DNA of 64,000 bases from Ectothiorhodosinus mongolicus (GCF_022406875.1 NZ_CP023018.1:1771460-1835459), one strand, 5' to 3'; shown: positions 27,845-39,034, counted from the first letter of the stretch. Made by a program: numbers and translations. Notes: generated by a model not told the origin, from the letters alone.

Positions 27845-28435
27845 GTGAGCCTGTTGATTATCGGATTGATTCTGTTCTTGGGAATGCACTCGATGCGCTT
27901 TGTCGCCCCGGGTGTGCGTCAAAACGTGATCGATAAGGCCGGTGATAAGGCCTGGATCGGCATCGCCTCGATCGTCTCGCTGGTGGGCTTGTATCTCATT
28001 GTCCAAGGCTATGGCACAGCGCGTCTGGAACCGTTCTGGCTGCAGCGCATCTGGATGTCACCGCCATGGACCGCGCATGTCGCTGCCCTGTTTATGCTCG
28101 TCGCCTTTATTATTCTGGCTGCTGCCTTCGTCCCCAATAACCACATCAAGGCTATGTTCGGACACCCGATGGTGATTTCCGTGAAGGTCTGGGCGATCGC
28201 TCACTTATTCGCCAACGGTACGCGCGCCGATGTCATTCTCTTCGGTGCGTTTCTTATCTGGTCGGTGCTGTCGTTTCGTGCCGCACGTCAGCGCGATAAA
28301 GCCGAGGGTGTGGTGCGCGCACCGGGCAGGGGCGGCATGACTGCGCTGACGGTCGTGGTCGGTGTCGCGGCTTACTTGGTGTTTGCGTTCTATCTGCACA
28401 TGCTGCTGATCGGCCGCGGCGTCACTTTGGGCTAA
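27845..28435 (+). CDS. NnrU family integral membrane protein
   Basis: The 196-residue protein has five to six membrane segments and the NnrU landmarks LGMHSMRFVAPGVR near the N-terminus and HPMVISVKVWAIAHLFANG in the middle. NnrU was named for a role near nitrite and nitric oxide reduction genes, but in many phototrophs it sits alone and its biochemistry is unclear. It is related to isomerases of carotenoid synthesis (Z-ISO), which is a possible role in a phototroph. GTG 27845 follows AAAGGAG at good spacing. Confidence 0.82.
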   Translation: MSLLIIGLILFLGMHSMRFVAPGVRQNVIDKAGDKAWIGIASIVSLVGLYLIVQGYGTARLEPFWLQRIWMSPPWTAHVAALFMLVAFIILAAAFVPNNHIKAMFGHPMVISVKVWAIAHLFANGTRADVILFGAFLIWSVLSFRAARQRDKAEGVVRAPGRGGMTALTVVVGVAAYLVFAFYLHMLLIGRGVTLG

Positions 28436-28491
28436 AACCCTAGCCCACCGCTGTCGGCCCAAAAACCATACAGCACAGCAGCAACAACGGA

Positions 28492-29721
28492 TTATTCGCC
28501 GCGTATCTGCGCCCAAGCTTGAAGCAAGCTTGCGGCGCCTGCGTGCGGGCCGTCTGGGTGTGCAAACACTCCACGCCCCGGCACAAAGCCGAAGTCTACC
28601 GTGCCCATCTTGGCGTAAACACCGGGTAGTGTGGCAGCGGAATCACTGCCACCCGGCACCGGCAAGCAAGGCTTGATCGGCCCCATGGGCTCGGAACAAG
28701 CACGCACGCAATCCATCACTTCCTGTTCAGGCGTCATCATGCGCGGCCCAAAGCCCGGCATAATCACCACGTCATAACCCGCCAGCCGCTGCAGTCGCGT
28801 CAGCACCCGTGAGTGAATGCCGAAATGCGCCAAGCGCGCAAAGCTGGCGATCATGGGAAAATGCGCCATCAGCGGTACCTGCGCGTGCCGACGCAACATG
28901 CGCACGGCTGAGAGGCCGACGGGCAGGGCATTGACTAATAGGGCTCCAGCGCCGCACTCAACCGCGACATCGTGCAAATCACACAGGCGATCTACTTCGT
29001 CGGTGATGTTCGCCAAATACCATTTGGGTCGCCCGGTCTGTTCGGCCACTTCTCGGCAGACCTGACCCAGCGATGCGCACCGCTTGGCCAAGGGTGACCA
29101 ATCCGGATCCGCCAACATCTCATCATCCTTAGCGATATCTAAGCCGCCCAGCCATGCCTCGCGGGCAATATCGGCAAAGGCATCGGGCGGTAGGCCAATA
29201 TTCGGCTTAATCACGCCAAAAAAAATCGGCCGATCATAAGCGTCTAGGGCGCGGCGAATCCCTGCTATCCCAAACTGCGGCCCCTGAAAATGCTGCAAGA
29301 AGGTTTCCGGAAACTGAATATCCTCGAGCCGAATCAGACCGATGCCCGGTGTAAAAAAAGGCCCTTCGCCGACAATCGCCGAGAGTAAATTCGGCAGCCT
29401 GGGTCCGAAGTTGCCGTGCGGATGGGCGATGCGCACCTGACACACACTGATGCGACCGTTTCCGGTGGAAGGGATGGGGTAGCTGTATTCGTCCTGAGTG
29501 GCGATCACCTCCAGCTCAAGCACTTTCGCCGCAAACTGGGGACGAAGATCTTCATCCACCCCAACGCGCTGCCACTGCGCGGTGGATTGCTCGCTACATA
29601 AATGCGCTGCCGCCAATTCTGGATCACCGCTGCATTCAAAACGGTAATCCAGCAACAAATAATCATCCAGATTCAAGTCCTGGGTGCGGGCAAAAAATCC
29701 AGCGCGATCCTCCGGATTCAT
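28492..29721 (-). CDS. RuBisCO-like protein, form IV (Photo type)
   Basis: The 409-residue protein has the RuBisCO large-subunit fold but is not a carboxylase. GVIKPNIGL (residues 169-177) keeps the first active-site Lys but has Asn in place of the second, and [10 protein letters not shown] (192-201) keeps the Lys, Asp and Glu of the metal site. The loop-6 region reads [14 protein letters not shown], without the carboxylase Lys. [12 protein letters not shown] and [11 protein letters not shown] are, from memory, nearly those of the green sulfur bacterial RLP (IV-Photo), whose loss disturbs sulfur metabolism there; its substrate is unknown. The C-terminus ends at QAWAQIRGE, about 25 residues short. 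ATG overlaps the yjbQ TGA. Confidence 0.93.
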   Translation of the reverse strand: MNPEDRAGFFARTQDLNLDDYLLLDYRFECSGDPELAAAHLCSEQSTAQWQRVGVDEDLRPQFAAKVLELEVIATQDEYSYPIPSTGNGRISVCQVRIAHPHGNFGPRLPNLLSAIVGEGPFFTPGIGLIRLEDIQFPETFLQHFQGPQFGIAGIRRALDAYDRPIFFGVIKPNIGLPPDAFADIAREAWLGGLDIAKDDEMLADPDWSPLAKRCASLGQVCREVAEQTGRPKWYLANITDEVDRLCDLHDVAVECGAGALLVNALPVGLSAVRMLRRHAQVPLMAHFPMIASFARLAHFGIHSRVLTRLQRLAGYDVVIMPGFGPRMMTPEQEVMDCVRACSEPMGPIKPCLPVPGGSDSAATLPGVYAKMGTVDFGFVPGRGVFAHPDGPHAGAASLLQAWAQIRGE

Positions 29722-30146
29722 GCCTGCCCCATGATCTGCACAGACAATTGCCGAGCCGCACGCGGGCCGTCCAATTCAACAAAAAACACCGACTGCCAAG
29801 TGCCGAGTAACAGCTTGCCATCGACGATGGGGATGTTTTCTGAGGTATTCATCGACAGCGCCAGCAAATGCGAGTGGGCATTGTCGCGCCCATCCAGCGT
29901 GTCTTCATTGTGTCGATAAGGGGCCTCGCGCGGCACACGGGCGGTTAGATAATCGATCATGTCTTGCTGCAACTTGGGCTCGCGCTCATTGATACACACG
30001 CTGGCAGTTGTGTGTTTGGAGATGACCGTGACCAAGCCTGAGCGGATGCTTTCGGCGTCAATCAGCGCCTGCACCGAAGCTGTGACATCGATCAGCGTGA
30101 TCGGTGCGTCTGAGGATAAATCAATGCTGTGAAGACTGATGTGCAT
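29718..30146 (-). CDS. yjbQ: YjbQ/UPF0047 family protein
   Basis: This 142-residue protein of the YjbQ family has [13 protein letters not shown], with the histidine expected at the active site, [26 protein letters not shown] and [15 protein letters not shown]. Members have weak thiamine-phosphate synthase activity; the real role is unsettled. ATG 30146 ([10 protein letters not shown]) is preferred to 30161. It overlaps the RLP start by ATGA, so the two proteins are made together. The transcript begins just downstream of a strong terminator for the gene before it. Confidence 0.85.
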   Translation of the reverse strand: MHISLHSIDLSSDAPITLIDVTASVQALIDAESIRSGLVTVISKHTTASVCINEREPKLQQDMIDYLTARVPREAPYRHNEDTLDGRDNAHSHLLALSMNTSENIPIVDGKLLLGTWQSVFFVELDGPRAARQLSVQIMGQA

Positions 30147-30159
30147 GCAAAGCCCACCC

Positions 30160-30199
30160 AAAAAAAAGCCCCTGCCATGCTCAGCTGCATGACAGGGGC
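30160..30199 (-). terminator. Strong intrinsic terminator for the SQR operon
   Basis: Read on the minus strand, GCCCCTGTCATGC and GCATGGCAGGGGC form a 13-bp stem with a 6-base loop (one mismatch), followed by eight T residues. It separates the SQR-membrane protein pair from yjbQ-RLP. Confidence 0.92.
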
Positions 30200-30213
30200 G
30201 AGACTGGCCTCAA

Positions 30214-30585
30214 TCAGGCATGCGAACGACGATAACCGCTACTCACGCCAAACAGGTTCAACATCAAAGGGAAGACGGCAATGGTGTACAACACACCGAA
30301 GCCAATTCCAGAACCGATTAGCATGGCGTAATCAATTCCTGAGAGCATAGCCCAGCTGGACTTGGTCGTGTAGGGCAAGATGATGACCGACACCACGAAG
30401 ACCAATGCCCCGAAAATGATCGACGCCTTAATCGGCAACTTGAATTGGATATCGCTATTCATGGCGCGCGTGAAAAAGATTGCCAGCAACACGATATCCA
30501 CTACCATCACCGGCACAATGATGTAGAGATAATTCAAAAAGAACTCGTGAACCACCGAGATCAAACCAATGAGTGAAAACGCCAT
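30214..30585 (-). CDS. Small four-helix membrane protein next to SQR
   Basis: The 123-residue protein is almost entirely membrane-embedded, with four hydrophobic segments (about residues 8-38, 50-70, 80-90 and 92-112). The sequence resembles a small family of unknown function (DUF5368-like, from memory) that I associate with sulfide oxidation genes; this is tentative. It starts 28 nt after the SQR stop and ends at a strong terminator, so the two genes form one operon. A role in anchoring SQR or in quinone access is plausible but unproven. Confidence 0.72.
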   Translation of the reverse strand: MAFSLIGLISVVHEFFLNYLYIIVPVMVVDIVLLAIFFTRAMNSDIQFKLPIKASIIFGALVFVVSVIILPYTTKSSWAMLSGIDYAMLIGSGIGFGVLYTIAVFPLMLNLFGVSSGYRRSHA

Positions 30586-30613
30586 GACAGGTTTCCTTTA
30601 TCGCTAAGGGGAA

Positions 30614-31978
30614 TTAGATACGGCCACGCAGCATGGCGCGATAAGCAGCCAGCAGCAGACGATCTTTCATCACCCAGGGGACCCAGTGCTCTTCATAGGG
30701 ACTAATAAAGTCGAACGAGGGCACCATGTCGAGGTTGTAATCAAACTCCACCAAAATGGCTTTGCCCAAGCCGGTGATCAGCGGGCAGGAGGTGTAACCG
30801 TCATAACTGGCTGTGTGTTCACGACCGGCAATGCTTTGCACCATATTGGTCACAGCCACGGGTACCTGGGCTTTAACACTGGCCGCGGTTTTGCCGATGG
30901 GTGTACCGACGATATCACCTGCGCCGTAAACATTGGCGTAACGCGCATGCTGCAGACTGAAGCGGTCGACTTCCAGCCAGCCACGAGCCGGGCCCTCTGC
31001 TGCGGCCAGCGGACTTTCTCGCAGGGAGTCAGGTGCGGACATGGGCGGTACCACATGGATAAAGTCATAATCCAACGTCTCCCGACCAATCGGCGTTTGG
31101 AAGGTTGCGCGGCGAGCATCGGCATCGATGGCCACCAATTGGTGATCCCAGTGAAGACTGATATCGCGCTCGGCGAAGTTATTGATCAGCCACTCATTGG
31201 TAGCCTCCACAGCGAATAGCGAGGTGCCGGGAGTGAGGTAATGGAACTCGCCGCGGGCTCGATTGCCGCGTTCTTTCATCCGGCTTTCGGTGAGCATCGC
31301 CATCTTCAGCGGCGCACCGGCGCACTTCATCGCACCCGGGGCCCGGGTGAACAAGGCACGGCCGCCTTCGCGGGTGTACTTGTCAATCGCCGTCCAAGTC
31401 TGCTGAGCATATTCGGGACGGTCGTACACACAACCAATACCGCGCGTGCCGATCAGCTCAGGTGACATCCCTTCGACCGCACTGTGGTTCACCTGAAGGC
31501 CAGTGGTGACCATCAAATAGTCATAGCTGATGGCTTCACCGGCATCGGTGATTACCCGGTTATTGTCCGGATCGTACTCGCGCACCATGGCATGCACCCA
31601 GTTGACACTGGAGGGCAGGTAGCGCTCATTGCGGTCAACGGTTTGATCCACATTCCAAACACCGGTGGCCACCAGAGTGAGGCCGGGCTGGTAATAATGA
31701 TTGCGGCGGCGGTCAATAATGGTGATGTTCGCGCCATCAAGCTCGCGGGATAAGCGCGTGGCGCAGGACAGGCCAGCAGCGCCAGCGCCAACAATCACCA
31801 CATGAGCATTGGTTTTGACTTTGGCTTGAGCCTGGCCGGCATACAGCAAGCTAGAAGTGCCAGCCCCAGCAAGTAAAGCGCCGCCACCAGCCATACGCAG
31901 AAAGTTTCGGCGCGAGACATCTTTCTCCGCCAGAACTCGCTGCACCGCGCCATTAAGCTTCAAATTGGGTTTGCGCAT
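30614..31978 (-). CDS. sqr: Sulfide:quinone oxidoreductase, Tat-exported
   Basis: The 454-residue flavoprotein has a twin-arginine signal (VSRRNFLRMAGGGALLAGAG, residues 21-40), an FAD motif VVIVGAGAAGLSCA, and two cysteines in contexts matching the type II (mitochondrial SQOR-like) group: MKCAGAPLKMAML and YTSCPLITG. HVVPPMSAPDSL and LQHARYANVYGAGD also fit. It oxidises sulfide to polysulfide and feeds electrons to quinone. The start ATG 31978 follows AAGGAGAG; upstream codons extend into unrelated sequence. A Tat signal implies the enzyme works on the periplasmic face. It shares an operon with a small membrane protein. Confidence 0.88.
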   Translation of the reverse strand: MRKPNLKLNGAVQRVLAEKDVSRRNFLRMAGGGALLAGAGTSSLLYAGQAQAKVKTNAHVVIVGAGAAGLSCATRLSRELDGANITIIDRRRNHYYQPGLTLVATGVWNVDQTVDRNERYLPSSVNWVHAMVREYDPDNNRVITDAGEAISYDYLMVTTGLQVNHSAVEGMSPELIGTRGIGCVYDRPEYAQQTWTAIDKYTREGGRALFTRAPGAMKCAGAPLKMAMLTESRMKERGNRARGEFHYLTPGTSLFAVEATNEWLINNFAERDISLHWDHQLVAIDADARRATFQTPIGRETLDYDFIHVVPPMSAPDSLRESPLAAAEGPARGWLEVDRFSLQHARYANVYGAGDIVGTPIGKTAASVKAQVPVAVTNMVQSIAGREHTASYDGYTSCPLITGLGKAILVEFDYNLDMVPSFDFISPYEEHWVPWVMKDRLLLAAYRAMLRGRI

Positions 31979-32102
31979 GCTGTTTCTCTCCTTGGCAAAA
32001 ATAAGGTCACCGATCGGATCTAAAGCCCGCTTCAGTTTCGAAATAAGTATATTAGGTATTGCTACCACAGCACGTTTGGGTTTGCCGTCAGCTTGCGCAC
32101 AG

Positions 32103-32765
32103 TCAATTAAATTCGCCCAAAATCTTGAGGTATTTCTGTCGCGATAAAGTCTTGGCGCCCATGCGCAGCAGGTGCTCATTGGGCATTTGGCAATCAATAA
32201 GCGCAAAGCGCCGCTCGATGAGATGGCGACATAAGTGCACTAAAGCCACTTTTGACGCATTACTCTCGCGACTGAACATCGATTCAGCACAAAACACCTG
32301 ATCCACGGCTACGCCGTATAGGCCGCCAACCAAACACCCCTCGCGCCAGACTTCTACAGAGTGCGCATGGCCTTGCGCATGTAACTCGAGGTAGGCCTGC
32401 TGCATCGCCGGCGTTATCCAAGTGCCATCATCGGCGCTGCGCGGCGCGGCACAGCCGGCCACCACTTCAGCGAAACTGCGATTGTGGGTGACGCTAAAGC
32501 GTTCCTGCTTGAGAATGCGGTTTAAGCTGCGACTGATGTGCAACTCTTGGGGCACAATCACGGCGCGCGGATCCGGACACCACCAAAGAATGGGCTGATC
32601 CTCGCTAAACCAGGGAAAAATCCCCTTGCGATAGGCATACATCAGGCGCCGCGGACTTAAATCCCCACCCATGGCCAGCAGCCCATTGGGATAGTCCAAG
32701 GCCTGTGCGACCGGCGGGAAAGCCGCCATCGGCTCGCCCGGTGGCAAAACAGTAATCGGCTTCAT
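32103..32765 (-). CDS. aat: Leucyl/phenylalanyl-tRNA-protein transferase
   Basis: The 220-residue enzyme adds Leu or Phe to the N-terminus of proteins with Arg or Lys ends, marking them for ClpAP. Signature pieces: [47 protein letters not shown] and [17 protein letters not shown] 32765 overlaps the stop of the upstream COG3146 gene, a pairing often seen in gammaproteobacteria. Confidence 0.96.
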   Translation of the reverse strand: MKPITVLPPGEPMAAFPPVAQALDYPNGLLAMGGDLSPRRLMYAYRKGIFPWFSEDQPILWWCPDPRAVIVPQELHISRSLNRILKQERFSVTHNRSFAEVVAGCAAPRSADDGTWITPAMQQAYLELHAQGHAHSVEVWREGCLVGGLYGVAVDQVFCAESMFSRESNASKVALVHLCRHLIERRFALIDCQMPNEHLLRMGAKTLSRQKYLKILGEFN

Positions 32766-33913
32766 TCACGAAACGGTGATAACTCCATCAACTGCGCACA
32801 TTGTGCTTGCATGGCTTCTTCTTCGCGACGACAGAAGTCATGAATGGGTGCACGAAATCCCGGTTCCTGAACCCAATGGCCCGACCAAGTGGGAGTCGGT
32901 AGAAATCCGCGGGCGATCTTATGTTCGCCTTGCGCGCCCGGCTCAAAGCTTTGTAGGCCCTGTTCGATGCAATATTCGATGCCTTGGTAGTAACAGGCCT
33001 CAAAATGCAGGCCGTCATAGTCACGCCGCGCTCCCCAATAGCGCCCATACAAAGTGTCATGGCTGGCGTAACATAAAGCAGCAGCTACCGGTTCGCCCTG
33101 ATCCTCCGCCAGAATCATCAATACCTGCCGCCCCAAAGCGCGACCGGTCTCGCGAAAAAAAGCCTCGGTAAGGGTGGGGATGCCGTATTTGCGTTCAAAG
33201 GTATCCATGTAGAACCCATGAAATACCTGCCACAGTTCGTCACTGATTTCATCACCGTATAAGCGTTTTAGAACGAGGTTTTGTTCGGTGACGCGGCGGC
33301 GTTCACGTTTGACGTTCTTGCGTTTTTTCGAGCTGAACCCTGCCAAAAAATCCTCGAAGTCGCGATAGCCCTGATTGCGCCAGTGGTACTGACAGCCCAT
33401 GCGCAGAGACAAGCCGGCCTCACGCATCGCCGCGGTATCGGCCTCATCGGTGAATAAGAAATGCACGCCGGAGAAGCGGCTGCCGACATGCTCGATCGCC
33501 TGTTGGATTAAGGTGTGTCTGAGGACCCGCGCATCGCGTTCTGGATGGACCAAAAGTCGCTGGCCAGTGGCTGGAGTGTAGGGGATAGACGACACCAGCT
33601 TGGGGTAATAATTGAGCCCGGCGCGCTCCCAAGCCTGCTGCCAGGCCCAGTCAAATACGAACTCACCATAATTGTTGGTCTTGGCATATTGCGGCAGGGC
33701 GGCCACCAAAGTGCCATCGGGTTCACGCAGAAGAAGATGCCGGGGGTACCAGCCAAACTTGGCGCCCAAGCAGTCATGGCGCTCTAAAGCGCTGAGAAAA
33801 ACGTGACTTAAAAAGGGGTTTTTGTCGCCGCCAAGCCGATCCCATTCCTGGGCGCTAACGGCATCCAGTTGGTCGCTAAGCTGAAGTTCCAGGGGAACTG
33901 GGCCCTCAGACAT
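32762..33913 (-). CDS. COG3146 (DUF482) GNAT-fold protein
   Basis: The 383-residue protein has the features of this FemAB/GNAT-related family: [13 protein letters not shown] near the N-terminus, the basic [17 protein letters not shown] in the middle, and [35 protein letters not shown] near the end. No activity is firmly assigned; an acyltransferase acting on peptidoglycan precursors or tRNA-dependent transfer has been suggested for relatives. Its overlap with aat, an aminoacyl-tRNA transferase of similar fold, supports a related mechanism. Confidence 0.85.
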   Translation of the reverse strand: MSEGPVPLELQLSDQLDAVSAQEWDRLGGDKNPFLSHVFLSALERHDCLGAKFGWYPRHLLLREPDGTLVAALPQYAKTNNYGEFVFDWAWQQAWERAGLNYYPKLVSSIPYTPATGQRLLVHPERDARVLRHTLIQQAIEHVGSRFSGVHFLFTDEADTAAMREAGLSLRMGCQYHWRNQGYRDFEDFLAGFSSKKRKNVKRERRRVTEQNLVLKRLYGDEISDELWQVFHGFYMDTFERKYGIPTLTEAFFRETGRALGRQVLMILAEDQGEPVAAALCYASHDTLYGRYWGARRDYDGLHFEACYYQGIEYCIEQGLQSFEPGAQGEHKIARGFLPTPTWSGHWVQEPGFRAPIHDFCRREEEAMQAQCAQLMELSPFRE

Positions 33914-33922
33914 TATTCGCCC

Positions 33923-34915
<993 letters not shown>

Positions 34916-34956
34916 CTACCCAAATCTGCAATAGATTTCACTTAACGAGCGCAACA

Positions 34957-37308
34957 TTGGCAGCTTTAAAACGCAGTAAAAAAACCGCCGGCTCAGGCAT
35001 GGCGCCCACCACAGCCGTTCGGCCGATGCAAAGACGGCTGCGCGAAGTGGCGTTATTGGTACTTACCGCGATCGCGGTTTATCTGTTCCTGGCCTTAATC
35101 AGTTACAGCCCCGATGATCCGGGTTGGTCCCGCACCGGCTCTGATTTGCTGGTGCAAAACCTAGGTGGCCGGGCAGGCGCGTGTTTCGCCGACATCTTTT
35201 TTTATGTGTTTGGCTATCTCGCCTATCTAGCCCCATTTGCCGTGGGTTTTAGTGGTTGGTGGATCTACCGCGGCCGCAGCGACACGGGACAGCTCGACTG
35301 GGGCTTTCTGGCCTGGCGCTGGACCGGTTTGGTGTTGACGCTGGTCGCGGGCTGTGGATTGGCGGCGATGCATTTTGTCGGTGAGGTTTTGCCAGTGACG
35401 GCTGGCGGAATTCTCGGCTTGGTGGTGGCGCAGACGATGCTGCCCGTCCTAGATCTAGTCGGCAGTAGCCTCCTATTGCTGGCGGTATTCCTAGGGGGTC
35501 TGACCCTGTTCACCGGCATCTCATGGCTTCGCCTGACGGATCAGCTGGGGCGGCTTTTGTTGGCTTTAGCTGGCTTGACTATCGGCGCTGTGCGTCGCTT
35601 GCAGGAATTTGTTTTAGAACGCCGCGCCGCCAAACAGGCTAACAACAAACCTCAAAGGGCGGCAAAACAGCCCATCGAGCCGCCGCGCACCACCCAAGCG
35701 ACGCCGCGCATAGAACCCTTAGCCGCGGTGGTGGCCACACCAGCACCGGCGATGCCCAAACCGATGAAGCTGGATCAGATGTCCTTGTTTGATATCGGCA
35801 AGGTCGACCCCGATAAGCCGCCGCCGGTGGATTTATTGGATGATCCCAAACCCCAAAAGGGCGGATTTTCCAACGATGCGCTCCAGGATATGGCGCGCCT
35901 GGTTGAAGAAAAGCTTGGGGACTTCGGGGTCGAGGTACAGGTGGTGGCGTATCATCCCGGACCGGTGATCACCCGTTTCGAGCTGCAGCCGGCGGCAGGC
36001 GTGAAGGTCAGTCGCATATCGGCGCTGTCCAAAGATTTGGCACGTGCGCTTTCTGTTTCTAGCGTGCGCATCGTTGAGGTGATTCCCGGTAAGTCCACTG
36101 TTGGTCTGGAGATTCCCAACCAAAAACGCGCCTTGATCAGTTTATCTGAAATCGTGCGCGCACCCATTTTCGCGGATGCCGAGTCGCCGCTGACCTTGGC
36201 GTTGGGTAAGGACATCAGCGGCCTGCCCGTGGTGGCGGATTTGGCGCGCATGCCGCATCTGTTGGTGGCGGGCACGACTGGCTCGGGTAAATCCGTGGGC
36301 ATTAACGCGATGCTGTTGTCGATGCTTTTGAAAGCACGGCCCGATGAGGTGCGCATGATTCTCATCGATCCCAAGATGCTGGAGTTGTCGGTTTATCAAG
36401 ACATACCGCATCTGTTGGCACCGGTGGTGACCGACATGAAAGAAGCCGCCAATGCGCTGCGCTGGGGCGTGGCCGAGATGGAGCGGCGCTATCGTCTGAT
36501 GTCACATTTGGGAGTGCGCAACATCGCCGGCTGCAACCGCGCCATTGAAGACGCCAAACAGCGCGGCGAGCCGCTGAAAGATCCCTTCCACAATGTGGGC
36601 GGGGAATTCGAGGCGCATGTCCCTGCGCCCGATCTGGTGCCCATGCCCTATATCGTTATTGTTATTGATGAATTCGCCGACATGATGATGGTGGTGGGTA
36701 AGAAAGTCGAAGAACTCATCGCTCGATTAGCGCAAAAAGCCCGTGCTGCCGGGATCCATTTGATCTTGGCCACACAACGCCCCTCGGTGGATGTCATCAC
36801 CGGTCTGATCAAAGCTAATATCCCCACGCGCATGGCCTTTCAGGTCTCATCGCGGGTGGATTCGCGCACGATTCTGGATCAGATGGGCGCAGAGCAGCTT
36901 TTAGGCCACGGCGACATGCTCTATCTGCCGCCGGGCAGCGGCCATCCGGTGCGTCTGCATGGCGCGTTCGTCGCCGACCATGAAGTGCATCAGGTGGCGC
37001 AGTACTTACGCGCCCAAGGTCAGCCCAACTTCGTCGAGGATGTCTTGTCCGAGCCGGAGTCGGGGGCGGCGTTTATTCCGGGTTTGGAGCCGGTGGGTTC
37101 CGGCGCGGAATCGGATCCGCTTTATGACCAAGCGGTGGCGATCGTGTTGGAGTCTCGTAAAGCCTCCATTTCTTATGTGCAGCGGCGCCTGAAAATTGGC
37201 TATAACCGGGCCGCGCGTATGATTGAAGATATGGAGAACGCCGGCTTGGTGAGCGCCTTGCAGCCCAATGGCAATCGCGAAGTCCTCGCGCCGGCACCAC
37301 AGAACTAA
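34957..37308 (+). CDS. ftsK: DNA translocase FtsK
   Basis: The 783-residue protein has four N-terminal membrane segments (about residues 28-190), a short proline-rich linker (to about 300), the motor with Walker [11 protein letters not shown] and Walker [12 protein letters not shown], and the gamma winged helix [24 protein letters not shown] that reads polar KOPS sites. It pumps chromosomes through the septum and triggers XerCD at dif. TTG 34957 is used as start because no other in-frame codon precedes the basic N-terminus; ATG 34999 is an alternative. The linker is much shorter than in E. coli. A GGGGTCTGACCCT core at 35495 encodes part of the third membrane loop. Confidence 0.96.
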   Translation: MAALKRSKKTAGSGMAPTTAVRPMQRRLREVALLVLTAIAVYLFLALISYSPDDPGWSRTGSDLLVQNLGGRAGACFADIFFYVFGYLAYLAPFAVGFSGWWIYRGRSDTGQLDWGFLAWRWTGLVLTLVAGCGLAAMHFVGEVLPVTAGGILGLVVAQTMLPVLDLVGSSLLLLAVFLGGLTLFTGISWLRLTDQLGRLLLALAGLTIGAVRRLQEFVLERRAAKQANNKPQRAAKQPIEPPRTTQATPRIEPLAAVVATPAPAMPKPMKLDQMSLFDIGKVDPDKPPPVDLLDDPKPQKGGFSNDALQDMARLVEEKLGDFGVEVQVVAYHPGPVITRFELQPAAGVKVSRISALSKDLARALSVSSVRIVEVIPGKSTVGLEIPNQKRALISLSEIVRAPIFADAESPLTLALGKDISGLPVVADLARMPHLLVAGTTGSGKSVGINAMLLSMLLKARPDEVRMILIDPKMLELSVYQDIPHLLAPVVTDMKEAANALRWGVAEMERRYRLMSHLGVRNIAGCNRAIEDAKQRGEPLKDPFHNVGGEFEAHVPAPDLVPMPYIVIVIDEFADMMMVVGKKVEELIARLAQKARAAGIHLILATQRPSVDVITGLIKANIPTRMAFQVSSRVDSRTILDQMGAEQLLGHGDMLYLPPGSGHPVRLHGAFVADHEVHQVAQYLRAQGQPNFVEDVLSEPESGAAFIPGLEPVGSGAESDPLYDQAVAIVLESRKASISYVQRRLKIGYNRAARMIEDMENAGLVSALQPNGNREVLAPAPQN

Positions 37309-37430
37309 GAAGACCACCTCACATGGCAGACATACATGAATGTGGATACTGCTAGCGCATGCAGAAGTCTCATAGAACCGAGATGATCGTGCCACTGTCC
37401 AAGCTAAACGCGTTTACCCGAGGATTTAAG

Positions 37431-38045
37431 ATGAAAACGATTGTGGCAGCGCTCATGTTTCTTATGCTCGTATTGCCGGTTCAGGCAGGCGAAGGCCGTG
37501 AGCGCCTGCAGGGCTTCATCAGCACCATGCAGAATTTCTCTGCGCGTTTTGAACAGGTGGTGCTTACCGAGCGCGACGAGGTCATGCAAGTCACTGAGGG
37601 CCGGGTTTATCTGCGCCGTCCCGGACAGTTTCGCTGGGATTATGAGACACCCTTTCGCCAGCAAATCATCTCCGATGGCGATCAGCTGTGGTCTTATGAC
37701 GAAGATCTGGCGCAGGTGCTGGTGCAGCCGATCGATGCCGCGCTGACTCAAACGCCGCTAATGCTGCTCACCGATCCGCAGCCGCTGGACGATAATTTCG
37801 TGATCACCGAAGAGGGCATGATTGACGACCTCCTGTGGGTGGCGCTAGAACCTAAGGGTGATGATGCTGAGTTTTTGCGCGTCCTCATCGGCCTAGACGA
37901 GCGCATGATCAGACGTATGGTTCTCTACGACCCCCTCGGTCAACAAACCCGCATCCGCTTCACCCAAACCGTCCTCAATGGCCCCATGGCCACGACCCTC
38001 TTTCAATTCACGCCGCCCGACGACGTCGACCTCATCCAGCAATAA
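37431..38045 (+). CDS. lolA: Outer-membrane lipoprotein carrier protein
   Basis: The 204-residue periplasmic chaperone carries lipoproteins from LolCDE to LolB. It has a signal peptide (MKTIVAALMFLMLVLPVQA) and the LolA features FSARFEQVV, GRVYLRRPGQFRWDYETPF and QQIISDGDQLWSYDEDLAQV. ATG 37431 is selected because it begins the signal peptide; ATG 37359 would add 24 residues. Palindromic elements begin at the stop codon. Confidence 0.94.
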   Translation: MKTIVAALMFLMLVLPVQAGEGRERLQGFISTMQNFSARFEQVVLTERDEVMQVTEGRVYLRRPGQFRWDYETPFRQQIISDGDQLWSYDEDLAQVLVQPIDAALTQTPLMLLTDPQPLDDNFVITEEGMIDDLLWVALEPKGDDAEFLRVLIGLDERMIRRMVLYDPLGQQTRIRFTQTVLNGPMATTLFQFTPPDDVDLIQQ

Positions 38046-38131
38046 AAAAACCGGGACAGATTTATTTTTCGCGATTGGGGTCGTACCCCATTCCTTTTTT
38101 TCAGCTCGAGCAGACCCCACTTGGGGTCGTG
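38044..38131. repeat. Cluster of palindromic elements after lolA
   Basis: AAAAAAACCGGGACAGATTT and ATTTTT are followed by TTGGGGTCGTACCCCATTCC, a T run, and a third, degenerate copy (CAGACCCCACTTGGGGTCGT). The lolA stop TAA touches the first A run. The remaining 100 nt to the next gene hold nothing I recognise apart from its ribosome-binding site. Confidence 0.85.
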
Positions 38132-38235
38132 CCGCGTCCTAGATCGCAGCCGGCTTAGGTGCCAAGAGGCAGTGAATCGCGATACTATTCCGCAACAGCA
38201 GCACCGCGTTGCGCATATGAGCTTGGGGGATTCGC

Positions 38236-38634
38236 ATGGAAGTATCAGAAAAAAACAATCTGATTGTCGGTGAAGGCGTGCGCGTCAATGCCGCTGTCGA
38301 GGTGCCAGGCGAGGTGCATGTGGAAGGCACGATCTGTGGTGAAGTGGTAGGTCAGCACATCAAGATAGGCACGACTGGACGCATCGAGGGCTGCCTTGAG
38401 GCCGATCATATCGAGATCAGTGGTTATGCGGGTGAGAAGGTGCATGCCCGTAAGACTCTAGTGCTGAGATCCACTGCGCATGTGATCGGCGAGGTGCAGT
38501 ATGAAGCGCTGCAAATCGAGGCAGGTGCAAAAATCCAGGCTAAGTTGCAGTGCAGCACGAAATTGCCCGAAAAAAATGAAAAACCCATAGAAAATAAACA
38601 AATAAGTACAGGCGAAGAGGAAAAAAATACCTAA
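38236..38634 (+). CDS. Bactofilin 1
   Basis: The 132-residue protein is mostly one bactofilin (DUF583) beta-helix: repeating short strands such as LIVGEGVRVNAAVEVPGEVHVEGTIC, GRIEGCLEADHIEISGY and HVIGEVQYEALQIEAGAKIQAKL. The C-terminal tail (after about residue 112) is Lys/Glu-rich. Bactofilins polymerise without nucleotide and scaffold local cell-wall synthesis. It is the first of three in one operon around an M23 peptidase. ATG 38236 follows GGGGGAT. Confidence 0.9.
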   Translation: MEVSEKNNLIVGEGVRVNAAVEVPGEVHVEGTICGEVVGQHIKIGTTGRIEGCLEADHIEISGYAGEKVHARKTLVLRSTAHVIGEVQYEALQIEAGAKIQAKLQCSTKLPEKNEKPIENKQISTGEEEKNT

Positions 38635-38695
38635 CATAATTTATTTTTTGCTAAGATGATACCTATTCAGGGGGGTAATATTCACCGGAGGCTTC

Positions 38696-39034
38696 ATGTC
38701 AGCAACAGAAAAAGGCAATTTGGTCATTGGCCAAGGTGCTAAAATAAAAGGCGATATTCAAGCTCCGGGGATGGTGACTATAGCGGGAACCGTGACTGGT
38801 AAGCTTCGCGGCAAATCAGTTCAAGTCACCCAAAGTGGTCGTGTTGAAGGGGAGCTGCATGGCGACCAAGTCGAGATAGAAGGGATTGTCAGTGACGCCA
38901 TAACGGCTAAACAAAACCTTCGAGTGCGTGCCTCGGCTCAAGTCATGGGAAATGTGCACTATGGCTCCATTGAAATTCAGAATGGCGCCCGTATTGATGG
39001 GCAATTGATCGCTGAACAAAAAGCACGCAGCTAA
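38696..39034 (+). CDS. Bactofilin 2
   Basis: The 112-residue protein is a minimal bactofilin: NLVIGQGAKIKGDIQAPGMVTIAGTV, GRVEGELHGDQVEIEGIVSD, QVMGNVHYGSIEIQNGARIDGQL, with almost no tails. CGGAGG precedes ATG 38696. The 61-nt AT-rich gap after bactofilin 1 and 27 nt before the peptidase suggest one transcript, though an internal promoter is possible. It is clearly a paralogue of its neighbour but has diverged, so the two may mix in one polymer or build separate ones. Confidence 0.9.
   Translation: MSATEKGNLVIGQGAKIKGDIQAPGMVTIAGTVTGKLRGKSVQVTQSGRVEGELHGDQVEIEGIVSDAITAKQNLRVRASAQVMGNVHYGSIEIQNGARIDGQLIAEQKARS

Noticed and set aside
28492..29721. True carbon-fixing RuBisCO large subunit
   Set aside because: The second active-site Lys is Asn and the loop-6 Lys is absent, so carboxylation is not expected.
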